Source: CAZONC01 sp964581305 (GTDB lineage: Archaea; Aenigmatarchaeota; Aenigmatarchaeia; CG10238-14; SCSR01). From it: a stretch of 22,006 bases of DNA. The notes under the pieces were generated by a model that did not search any database, was not told the DNA's origin, and worked only from the letters and a program-made list of their open reading frames with translations. Below are positions 15,949 to 22,006 of the stretch, one piece after another. The stretch's first letter is position 1, and every line of letters starts with the position of its first letter. Location: contig CAZONC010000009.1 of NCBI GenBank assembly GCA_964581305.1, forward strand, positions 1 through 22,006, written 5' to 3'. The position numbers and the translations under genes were made by a program.

Positions 15949-17814
15949 ATGAAAAAAATTTCTGATAGGATACTTAAAAAAAGTGGGAAGGTTTTGCTGC
16001 TTGGAAATGAAGCAATTGTTAGGGGCGCGCTAGAATCTGGTGTTGGCTTTGCTTCTACATATCCAGGAACACCAGCAAGTGAAATCGGTGATACTTTTGC
16101 TGAAATATCCAAGGATGTGGGAATTTATTTCGAATATAGTGTTAATGAAAAGGTTGCGCTCGAAGCTGCAGCCGGTGCTGCACTCTCTGGTATTAGATCA
16201 TTGGTTTCATTTAAACATTTTGGAATGAATGTTGCATCTGATAGCATGATACCATTGGCATATATTGAAACTTCTGGCTTGGTAATAGTTGTTGCAGATG
16301 ATCCGAATTGCTGGAGTTCGGCGCAAAGCGAACAGGATAGTAGAGTATATGGCTATTTAGCTCATATTCCCGTGCTCGAGCCGTGTGATCCTCAAGAATG
16401 TCTGGATTTCACAAAAATTGCTTTTGATCTATCTAAAAAATTCAAAATACCTGTAATTATTCGATTAACTACACGCGTTGCGCATGCACGAGCAGATGTG
16501 CAAGTTGGTAAAATTCCCAAATTAGAAAAAAGAGGGAAGTTTGTAAAAAATATTTCTCGATTTAACAATATGCCACCTCATACTATGGCAATGCATGAAA
16601 AGCTTCTGAAAAAAATAGAAAAAATAAAAAATCTAAAATTGGAAAAGGTAAATTACGTTTTAAGTGGAAGTGGTGATTTTGGAATAATTGCATCCGGTGT
16701 TTCATTTAACTATGTTATAGAAGCTCTTGCTGATTTGAAATTAAAAATACCTGTTCTTAAAATTGGCATGACGTATCCGCTACCAGAAAAAATTATAAAA
16801 AATTTTGTAAAAAATTTGAAATGCGTACTTGTGGTTGAGGAATTGGAAAAAATAGTTGAGGAAAAAGTTGCACAACTTGCTAAAGATGTTAATCCAGGTC
16901 TTAAAATTTATGGCAAAAATGTTTTGCCAAAATCTGGTGAATATACAGAGGAAATTGTCATTTCTGCAATATGCGCAATCACCGGCCAAAAGCCGCCAAT
17001 AAAAATAGAAAGTTATCTCAAAAAATATAGCAAAATGACAATTGCGCAAAGATTTGCACTAATGTGTCCTGGCTGTCCACATCGTGCAACCTTTTATGCT
17101 GCCAAATTGGCTACAAAAGAAATTGGACAAGATGTTATTTATGGAGGAGATATTGGTTGTTATATTCTTGGTATATATCCGCCGCTTGAAATGCAGGATT
17201 TCATAATTTCCATGGGTGCAAGCGAAGGTTTGGTGCATGGTATTAAGAAAACTAGCGATCAAAAGGCCATTGCATTCATAGGCGATTCCACCTTTTTCCA
17301 TGCAGGTATTCCTGGTTTAATTAATATGGTTTACAATAAGTCCAATCCACTTGTTATAGTTCTCGATAATCGAATAACTGCAATGACAGGACATCAGCCA
17401 CATCCTGGCACCGGCTTAACTGGTATGGGTGAAACAACGAAAGCGGTTAAAATTGAGGATGTGGCAAGAGCGTGCGGTGTAGAAAATGTAAAAGTTATTG
17501 ATCCGTTTAATATAAAGGAAATGAGTGCTGCAATCAAGGAATTTCTTACAAAAGATAAAGTTTCTGTTATAGTTGCAAAAAGACTCTGTCAACTGCTTGC
17601 AGTGCGACAAATGAAAAAAAGTGGTGTGGCAATTCCTAAATACCAAATTGAGCAGAGCAAATGCACAAAATGCGGCATTTGTCTTAAAAACTTTGCCTGT
17701 CCAGCATTCTATACAGAAAAAGGTAAATACTATATTAATACTGACATTTGCACTGGTTGTGGAGTTTGTGTTGATGTTTGCCCAGCCAAAGCTGTAAAAA
17801 GGGTGGAGCGATGA
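15949..17814 (+). CDS. iorA: indolepyruvate:ferredoxin oxidoreductase, alpha subunit
   Basis: This 621-residue subunit oxidatively decarboxylates aryl 2-oxoacids (from Trp, Phe or Tyr) to acyl-CoA, reducing ferredoxin. Order of domains: a pyrimidine-binding domain beginning GNEAIVRGALESGVGFASTY (about 20-39), a central domain, a TPP-binding domain with YGGDIGCYILG and GDSTFFHAGIPGLIN...VLDNRITAMTG, and a C-terminal ferredoxin-like domain from about 570 with CTKCGIC...CP and CTGCGVCVDVCP, holding two [4Fe-4S] clusters. Length is normal for the family. The start at ATG 15949 follows GGAGG. Its TGA overlaps the ATG of iorB (ATGA). It is cytoplasmic and oxygen sensitive, suggesting anaerobic amino-acid fermentation. 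Confidence 0.96.
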   Translation: MKKISDRILKKSGKVLLLGNEAIVRGALESGVGFASTYPGTPASEIGDTFAEISKDVGIYFEYSVNEKVALEAAAGAALSGIRSLVSFKHFGMNVASDSMIPLAYIETSGLVIVVADDPNCWSSAQSEQDSRVYGYLAHIPVLEPCDPQECLDFTKIAFDLSKKFKIPVIIRLTTRVAHARADVQVGKIPKLEKRGKFVKNISRFNNMPPHTMAMHEKLLKKIEKIKNLKLEKVNYVLSGSGDFGIIASGVSFNYVIEALADLKLKIPVLKIGMTYPLPEKIIKNFVKNLKCVLVVEELEKIVEEKVAQLAKDVNPGLKIYGKNVLPKSGEYTEEIVISAICAITGQKPPIKIESYLKKYSKMTIAQRFALMCPGCPHRATFYAAKLATKEIGQDVIYGGDIGCYILGIYPPLEMQDFIISMGASEGLVHGIKKTSDQKAIAFIGDSTFFHAGIPGLINMVYNKSNPLVIVLDNRITAMTGHQPHPGTGLTGMGETTKAVKIEDVARACGVENVKVIDPFNIKEMSAAIKEFLTKDKVSVIVAKRLCQLLAVRQMKKSGVAIPKYQIEQSKCTKCGICLKNFACPAFYTEKGKYYINTDICTGCGVCVDVCPAKAVKRVER

Positions 17815-18395
17815 AGGAATTTAACATCGTTGTTTGTGGTATTGGCGGACAGGGTGCAATTACACTAGCAAATATTATAGCCGAGGCAGCACTTAAACAA
17901 GGATATTCTGTAAGAGCCTCGGAAGTACATGGACTTGCAATGCGTGGTGGACCAATTGTATGTCATGTGCGATTTGGCAGTGATGTACATTCTCCATTGG
18001 TGCTAAAAGGTGAAGCACATTTAATTATTGGGTTGGAACTTTTGGAAACACTGCGTGCATGTTATTATGGCTCAAAAGAAAGCAAAAGTGTTTTTCTATT
18101 AGATAACTACAAAGTTATTCCGCTATCTGTGTCGATTTTAAAAGAAAAATATCCAAGCACGAACGAAATAGTAAAAAAATTGAAAAATTTTGGCACAAGG
18201 ATTATTCTTGTTAATGGTGCGGAAAAAATTAAAAAGGAAGGTTTGAGCACAATTTTTTCAAACGTCTATTTGCTTGGTTATGCTATTAAGAAAAAACTAA
18301 TTCCATTGAGCAAAAAAACCGTTTTAGCTGCGATAGAGGATGTTGTTCCCGAAAATATGGTTGAAGTAAATAAAAGAATTTTTAATTTAGCTTAG
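17811..18395 (+). CDS. iorB: indolepyruvate:ferredoxin oxidoreductase, beta subunit
   Basis: This 194-residue gamma-type 2-oxoacid oxidoreductase subunit pairs with IorA. The N-terminal GIGGQGAITLANIIAEAA (about 9-26) and SEVHGLAMRGGPIVCHVRFG are the typical CoA-binding/oxidoreductase motifs. I start it at ATG 17811, which overlaps the iorA stop and has GGTGGAG just upstream; frames further upstream are only read-in from iorA. Length matches archaeal IorB. The last 9 bp overlap the convergent acyl-CoA synthetase gene. Confidence 0.95.
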   Translation: MKEFNIVVCGIGGQGAITLANIIAEAALKQGYSVRASEVHGLAMRGGPIVCHVRFGSDVHSPLVLKGEAHLIIGLELLETLRACYYGSKESKSVFLLDNYKVIPLSVSILKEKYPSTNEIVKKLKNFGTRIILVNGAEKIKKEGLSTIFSNVYLLGYAIKKKLIPLSKKTVLAAIEDVVPENMVEVNKRIFNLA

Positions 18396-19052
18396 CACAA
18401 TTCGTGCATCAACTGCCTTTGCGCCCTTTGCTGATAGGATTATTGGATTTATATCCAGCTGCTGAATTTCCGGATTATTCTGTAACATTTTAGAAACACG
18501 AAGTAAAATATTCACCACTGTATTTAATTTATATTTTTGCCCTCTATAGCCACTCAGAATTTTATATCCTTCTATCTCGCGAATCATTTGTTGCGCATCC
18601 TTTCTTGTAATCGGTACAACACGAATGGAAACATCCTGATAAATCTCTGTAAAAATACCACCAAGACCAAACAATATTGTTTGGCCAAACTGCTCATCCT
18701 TTTTTCCTCCGACTATGATTTCCATTCCTTCAACCATTTCCTGAACCAAAAATCCTTTAACTCGTGCTTTTGCCTTTCTGGCTTTAGAAAGAATTTTTTT
18801 ATAGCTCGCTTGTAGTTCTTTTTCACTATTTATTCCAACAATTACGCAGCCAAAATCGCTTTTATGAATAATATCTGGTGATACTAGTTTTAAAACTGCA
18901 GGATAGCGAATTTTGCCTAGTTGCTCAATTCTTTTCACAAAAACCGATTTTGCAACAGGTATGCCATAATATTTGAGAACAGCCAAAGAATCGCACAAAT
19001 CCAAAACTTTTTTTCCTTTAGCTATTTTTAGGAAAAAAGATCTTGCTCCCAT
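18387..19052 (-). CDS. acetate/acyl-CoA ligase (ADP-forming), beta (ATP-grasp) subunit
   Basis: The protein of about 221 residues is the ATP-grasp half of an ADP-forming acyl-CoA synthetase, which converts acyl-CoA plus ADP and Pi to the acid, CoA and ATP. Motifs: YGIPVAKS (29-36), YPAVLKLVSPDIIHKSDFG with the conserved Lys and His, FLVQEMVEGMEIIVG, and the C-terminal LDINPIILS before AVDARIVL. The alpha subunit (with the phosphohistidine) is not in the window, so it must be encoded elsewhere, as in Pyrococcus-type enzymes. I use ATG 19052; TTG 19073 would overlap the upstream gene. Its position facing iorAB fits the step that follows the IorAB reaction. Confidence 0.92.
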   Translation of the reverse strand: MGARSFFLKIAKGKKVLDLCDSLAVLKYYGIPVAKSVFVKRIEQLGKIRYPAVLKLVSPDIIHKSDFGCVIVGINSEKELQASYKKILSKARKAKARVKGFLVQEMVEGMEIIVGGKKDEQFGQTILFGLGGIFTEIYQDVSIRVVPITRKDAQQMIREIEGYKILSGYRGQKYKLNTVVNILLRVSKMLQNNPEIQQLDINPIILSAKGAKAVDARIVLS

Positions 19053-19065
19053 AATCTTATATTGT

Positions 19066-19512
19066 TTACACAATTTTTAATATTCCAAAACAACTAGCAA
19101 AAACGATTGTGTACGCTATCAAAACACCAAAAAAGACAGAAAGAAAGGTTTTTTTCCAGTTTAGTCCCAAAAGCCAACTGGCAATTGTTCCTGTGTATAC
19201 ACCTGTAAAAGGTAGAGGAATGCCAATAAAAATTGCTAGACCAAGATAGCCATATCTCTCCACAATTTTTTTACATTTGCTTCTTATTTTTTCTATGTAT
19301 TTTCTGAAAATTGGGAATTTAGTTAAAAAGTTATAGTAAAAAAATTCGAGCAGAAAATAAATAGGTAGAAAGATGACTGTGTTCAAAAAAATTGTAATAA
19401 TCGATAGCAGCAGTGGATCCAAGCCCAAAAATAGACCAAGTGGAATTCCACCCCTTAGTTCTGTTATTGGGGATAGCGTTACCAAAGATACAAGCACTAT
19501 TTTGTCTATCAT
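19066..19512 (-). CDS. small multidrug-export-like membrane protein (COG2426 family)
   Basis: The 148-residue hydrophobic protein has the family motif SPITELRGGIPLGL (13-26), four or so membrane helices and a second conserved re-entrant-like motif FIGIPLPFTGVYTGTIASW. These match the COG2426/Sm_multidrug_ex family, whose transport role is poorly established. It starts at ATG 19512, just upstream (on its strand) of the acyl-CoA synthetase subunit, and only 4 bp from the 3' end of the tRNA-Gln gene. This closeness suggests that the tRNA and the mRNA may share a transcript and be separated by tRNA 3' processing. Confidence 0.85.
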   Translation of the reverse strand: MIDKIVLVSLVTLSPITELRGGIPLGLFLGLDPLLLSIITIFLNTVIFLPIYFLLEFFYYNFLTKFPIFRKYIEKIRSKCKKIVERYGYLGLAIFIGIPLPFTGVYTGTIASWLLGLNWKKTFLSVFFGVLIAYTIVFASCFGILKIV

Positions 19513-19516
19513 AAAA

Positions 19517-19623
19517 TAGCCCCGGCCAGATTCGAACTGGCGTCTTTGGGTCTCCTCTCATCTTTTTATCAACGCTTTGGATGATCCAAAGCCCAACATC
19601 CTTGACCGCTAGACGACGGGGCT
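19517..19623 (-). tRNA. tRNA-Gln (anticodon TTG) with a canonical anticodon-loop intron
   Basis: On the minus strand AGCCCCG at the 5' end pairs with CGGGGCT at the 3' end with discriminator A. The T-arm GCCAG/TTCGAAT/CTGGC is perfect. The anticodon stem TTGGG/CCCAA encloses CTTTGG plus a final A, giving anticodon TTG once the 34-nt intron is removed. The mature length is 73 nt; CCA is not encoded. The loop CTTTGGA is typical of archaeal tRNA-Gln. It lies 4 bp upstream of the membrane exporter-like gene. Confidence 0.93.
19552..19585 (-). other. 34-nt tRNA-Gln intron at position 37/38
   Basis: The precursor folds as a bulge-helix-bulge: outer helix TTGGG/CCCAA, central helix CTTT/GAGG (with G-U pairs), 3-nt bulges GGA and AGA, and inner helix TCATC/GATGA. 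Cutting after the second base of each bulge leaves a 7-nt anticodon loop, exactly at the common 37/38 site. Confidence 0.85.
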
Positions 19624-19660
19624 ATCGAATAAATTATTTTCTTTTAATTTATTAATTTTT

Positions 19661-20027
19661 TTACATTACTGCTAGTAAACTACCATTTATTATTCGTGCA
19701 GCTCTTGGTATATCTTCTATTGGATGGGCATTTTTATATAGATAAATAGAATAGAAACCATCGCTTATATTCCAAATTATAGGTATTATTGGAGTTATTA
19801 TACCTGCCAAATTTGCAATAATTCGTCCACATCTTAAAAATTGGTAGGGAAAGAACTTTTCCTCTTTATATAAATAGTGAGAGGCAACTCCATCAACAAT
19901 TCCCCATGTAAGTAATACAGCTCTTATCCATGATGTAAATGAGGAAAGAACCCGAATGACAAAACCTATCAATAGTATTGAAGGTAGAGAAAAGAATTCC
20001 GCTACCCTTTTCTTTACTATTTTCCAT
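19661..20027 (-). pseudogene. small membrane protein gene with a probable frameshift near its start
   Basis: An open frame from 19972 to 19661 encodes 103 residues with hydrophobic segments (MIGFVIRVLSSFTSWIRAVLL and IIANLAGIITPIIPIIW), but its only start is a TTG inside the first helix. The same frame continues upstream as coding-like sequence (VAEFFSLPSILL). An ATG at 20027, which overlaps the end of the preceding winged-helix remnant, enters with MENSKEK in a neighbouring frame. Dropping one base in AAAAGGG (about 20003-20010) would join them into a 121-residue protein MENSKEK-VAEFFSLPS... The 367-nt span is 3n+1, as expected. No family is recognised. A sequencing error or true decay cannot be told apart here. 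Confidence 0.5.
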
Positions 20028-20231
20028 TTAGCCCATCTAATTCTCTCATTCCTCGCTTTGTTAGTGCAATGGAATATTACTTATTAAGTTTATATGGTAT
20101 TAAATCTTTTATCTATTAAGCTTTTAACTGCTTTTTCCACATCAATAGTGTTTTTATCCAAAAGCCTAATTAGCTCGCTCTTTGTTATCACTAGGTTGGC
20201 TATTTCTTCTAGTACAGATCATTTTATCCAT
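20017..20231 (-). pseudogene. broken winged-helix DNA-binding protein gene
   Basis: Reading across frames gives MDKMI, then VLEEIANLVITKSELIRLLD and NTIDVEKAVKSLIDK, then DLIPYKLNK, a TAA stop (20077-20079), and YSIALTKRGMRELDGLNGK. In order these are the helix-turn-helix, recognition helix and wing of a winged-helix protein. Two single extra bases (near 20215 and near 20105) and one nonsense codon break it; removing two bases makes the 215-nt span exactly 71 codons. The ATG overlaps the stop of the DJ-1 gene as TAATG, so it was a coupled operon gene. The longest intact piece has no good start. It is probably a pseudogene unless these are assembly errors. Confidence 0.6.
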
Positions 20232-20773
20232 TAAACCACAAGTGCCTTTCTTAGCTCAGCTGCTTTTTTGCCTCCAACTAGCATTTCTACAATTTTAAGT
20301 GCAAATTCCATCGCTGTTCCTGGACCTTGAGATGTAATAATATTGCCGTCAATCACAACCCTATCTCCCCTCGGATATGGTATTTCTGTTTCCATACCAG
20401 GATATATTGTTGCTTTTCTATTTTCTAGTATTCCTGCTCGAGCAAGAATTAGTGGTGATGCACAAATTGCAGCTATTAGTTTTTTCTGTTCATTCATTTT
20501 CTTGATCCATTCTGTTAAATTTGTCATTCGCGCTAGATTTTTATATCCTGGATCGCCTCCTGGCAGTATTATGCCGTCATATTCCTCTGGTTGAATATCG
20601 TTTAATTTTTTATCAGTCCAAACTTTTACACCATGTGCACCTGTAACAACCACTCCTGGAGCTCCTGCTGTATCAACCCTTATTCCAGCACGCCTTAGCA
20701 CATCGATGACTGTAATAGCTTCTATTTCCTCGAACCCCTCTGCAAGTGGGACAAAGACTTTTACTTTTTCCAT
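20231..20773 (-). CDS. DJ-1/PfpI family protein
   Basis: This 180-residue protein has the DJ-1 fold with the nucleophile-elbow cysteine C104 in AAICASPLILARAG and the supporting glutamate in the N-terminal LAEGFEEIEAI (E15/E16). PGGDPGYKNL and the C-terminal SQGPGTAMEFALKIVEML also match the DJ-1 branch. Possible activities in the superfamily include glyoxalase III-like and stress-protection roles; claims of protein deglycation are disputed. It starts at ATG 20773, 27 bp after a second, related gene. The winged-helix remnant begins at its stop codon. Confidence 0.92.
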   Translation of the reverse strand: MEKVKVFVPLAEGFEEIEAITVIDVLRRAGIRVDTAGAPGVVVTGAHGVKVWTDKKLNDIQPEEYDGIILPGGDPGYKNLARMTNLTEWIKKMNEQKKLIAAICASPLILARAGILENRKATIYPGMETEIPYPRGDRVVIDGNIITSQGPGTAMEFALKIVEMLVGGKKAAELRKALVV

Positions 20774-20800
20774 AATTAAATTTCCTTTTTAAAAGTATAA

Positions 20801-21313
20801 TTATTTTAAAAGTTTGACTATTTGCTCAGCAAATGTCCTTGCAGCTGTAGGGCCATTGGCAGTAACTATTTTTCCATCTACCACAACCTCCTCATCACTA
20901 TAGATAACCCCCTCTCTTCGAAATTCAGTCAGAGCGAAATCGGCTGGATAGACTGTTGCCCTTCTTCCTTTTAAAATGCCTGCTTTACATAAAATATAGC
21001 CAGCTATGCAGATAGCTGCCACTGGTTTGTTTTGCGCTGCAAAAACTCTTATGAGATTTAGCACCTCTGGATAATCGGCCAGTTTAGGTGCACCAATACC
21101 ACCAGCTATTACCAAAGCATCAAAATCGTTTGGATTGACATCAATAATTGCTATATCTGGCTTGATCCTTAATCCAAAGGTTCCAACTGCCTGATCTGTT
21201 GTTATGCTTGCAACCATTACCTTAAATCCTTCTGCCTCAAAAATCTCCTTTGGAATTTTGAATTCCTTGTCATGAAAATTTTGCTGCGCAATCACATACA
21301 AAATTTTTCTCAT
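20801..21313 (-). CDS. DJ-1/PfpI family protein, second paralogue
   Basis: The 170-residue protein shares the fold and C102 in AAICIAGYILCKAGIL, with a conserved YPADFALTEF stretch and the ending ANGPTAARTFAEQIVKLL. The N-terminus has QNFHDKEFKIPKEIFE, nearer the PfpI/intracellular-protease branch than its neighbour, so the pair is divergent in sequence rather than a recent tandem copy. It starts at ATG 21313, 31 bp from the divergent membrane protein gene, with no clear ribosome binding site. The two DJ-1 genes are co-oriented and probably co-transcribed. Confidence 0.92.
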   Translation of the reverse strand: MRKILYVIAQQNFHDKEFKIPKEIFEAEGFKVMVASITTDQAVGTFGLRIKPDIAIIDVNPNDFDALVIAGGIGAPKLADYPEVLNLIRVFAAQNKPVAAICIAGYILCKAGILKGRRATVYPADFALTEFRREGVIYSDEEVVVDGKIVTANGPTAARTFAEQIVKLLK

Positions 21314-21344
21314 GTATTTAATTTATTTTTAATAATGAATAATT
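21314..21344. promoter_or_regulatory. 31-bp divergent promoter region
   Basis: Only A/T-rich sequence (GTATTTAATTTATTTTTAATAATG) separates the ATG codons of the DJ-1 operon and the VTT-domain membrane protein. Both transcripts are likely leaderless with overlapping TATA boxes. This is inferred from spacing alone. Confidence 0.35.
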
Positions 21345-21848
21345 ATGGATTTCGGTGCAATAGCTACAAAATTTTTACTATTGACAGAATCGCTAATGTC
21401 ACTTGGATATTTAGGAATTATTGTAATTAATTTTATTGCATGCTCCTCCATAATTTTTCCCATTCCTGCATTTCTCATAATTTTTGCAGCTGGGAGATTT
21501 ATGAATCCTTTACTAGTTGCTCTATGTGCTGCCATTGGTGCAGTTTTTGGTGAGTTAATTGGATATGGCGTTGGAAGAGGTGGTGGGAAGATTTTAGAGA
21601 AGAGGCATAAAAAGTTTTTAAAAAAATACAAAAAGTTTTTTCGGAATGGTATCATTTTTCCAACAATAATTGCTTTTGCTGCAACGCCATTACCAGACGA
21701 TGTTATTGGACTTATTTGTGGCATTTTTGGATATAATATCAAAAAATTCTTTATTGCAACCTTTATAGGTAAGTTTATAATGAGCACTGCTCTGGCTTTT
21801 GGTGGTTATTACGGCATTGCTGCCATTCTAAGATTTTTTGGTGGTTAA
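21345..21848 (+). CDS. VTT/DedA-like (SNARE-associated family) membrane protein
   Basis: The 167-residue protein has about four or five membrane segments and the VTT/DedA core: an N-terminal re-entrant region with IIFPIPAFLIIFAAGRF, GAVFGELIGYGVGRGGG (glycine-rich loop, about 65-81) and the later FAATPLPDDVIGLICGIFGY (about 110-129), the characteristic second re-entrant motif. Family members act in lipid scrambling or membrane homeostasis. It starts at ATG 21345, with GGTGG near its stop serving the next gene. Confidence 0.85.
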   Translation: MDFGAIATKFLLLTESLMSLGYLGIIVINFIACSSIIFPIPAFLIIFAAGRFMNPLLVALCAAIGAVFGELIGYGVGRGGGKILEKRHKKFLKKYKKFFRNGIIFPTIIAFAATPLPDDVIGLICGIFGYNIKKFFIATFIGKFIMSTALAFGGYYGIAAILRFFGG

Positions 21849-21850
21849 TG

Positions 21851-22006
21851 ATGAAACAAGTAATAGTTGTGAGAAAGGATTTGAGATGGGGAAAAGGAAA
21901 GCTAGCAGCTCACGTCGCACATGCAAGTTTTGGAGCAGCAAGAATGGCTAAGGAGGAAATTGTGAAAAAGTGGGAGGATGAAGGGGCAAAAAAGGTTGTT
22001 TTGAAG
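21851..22006 (+). CDS. pth2: peptidyl-tRNA hydrolase, archaeal/eukaryotic type (partial, runs off the right edge)
   Basis: The first 52 residues read MKQVIVVRKDLRWGKGKLAA followed by HVAHASFGAARMAK, the Pth2 N-terminus with its typical strand, lysine-rich loop and HVAHA helix. Pth2 releases tRNA from peptidyl-tRNA that has fallen off the ribosome. I chose ATG 21851 because GGTGG (21840-21844) lies 6 bp upstream; the preceding ATG at 21848 overlaps the stop of the VTT gene (TAATG) and is also possible. The C-terminal half is outside the window. Confidence 0.93.
   Translation, partial: MKQVIVVRKDLRWGKGKLAAHVAHASFGAARMAKEEIVKKWEDEGAKKVVLK

Noticed and set aside
19559..19602. Inverted repeat CTTTGGAT/ATCCAAAG suggesting a terminator
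   Set aside because: It is the anticodon loop of tRNA-Gln and the complementary start of its intron, explained by the tRNA precursor fold.

Overview
The window looks like part of a small, AT-rich archaeal chromosome. The archaeal signature genes are a Hef/XPF-type helicase and nuclease, an archaeal type IA topoisomerase, an archaeal TyrRS, a VAT/Cdc48 AAA ATPase, an archaeosortase, a Dph6-type diphthamide ligase, Pth2, and two tRNA genes with bulge-helix-bulge introns. TATA-like A/T boxes sit close to start codons, several starts are TTG, and genes are packed with ATGA/TAATG overlaps, overlapping convergent ends and 30-60 bp divergent gaps. The style recalls reduced-genome lineages such as DPANN, but the sequence alone does not fix the phylum.

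Region 1 (1-900): the first codons of a possible pilin-like gene (minus), a tRNA-Ser(CGA) with a 17-nt T-loop intron, and a diphthine--ammonia ligase whose last codons run into the tRNA. Region 2 (900-5,410, plus): a YjbQ-family protein, then a Hef helicase and a Hef nuclease encoded as two ATGA-overlapping genes, a RuvC/RNase H-fold DUF460 domain protein, an archaeosortase and a long coiled-coil protein. Region 3 (5,450-11,390, plus): topoisomerase I, TyrRS, a small unknown protein overlapping a Cdc48/VAT unfoldase with a Phe-rich N-domain segment.

Region 4 (11,370-15,950): mixed strands with many small or unknown genes. These are a putative PD-(D/E)XK protein, a rhomboid protease, an 8-Cys ectodomain membrane protein, two divergent winged-helix genes, a CBS-pair protein followed in frame (after TGA) by a zinc ribbon with no standard start codon, a secreted SNase-like nuclease and two Cys-rich zinc-binding candidates. 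Region 5 (15,950-19,070): IorA and IorB (indolepyruvate:ferredoxin oxidoreductase) facing an ADP-forming acyl-CoA synthetase beta subunit. Together these suggest fermentation of amino-acid-derived 2-oxoacids to acyl-CoA and then ATP.

Region 6 (19,066-22,006): a small membrane exporter-like protein, tRNA-Gln(TTG) with a 34-nt intron, a cluster of broken reading frames (a winged-helix pseudogene and a frameshifted membrane protein gene) downstream of two DJ-1/PfpI paralogues, then a VTT/DedA-like membrane protein and the start of Pth2. I did not find a CRISPR array, transposase, rRNA or a clear mobile element. The most distinctive signals are the T-loop tRNA intron, the split Hef, the TGA/ACG junction before the zinc ribbon and the frameshift cluster.
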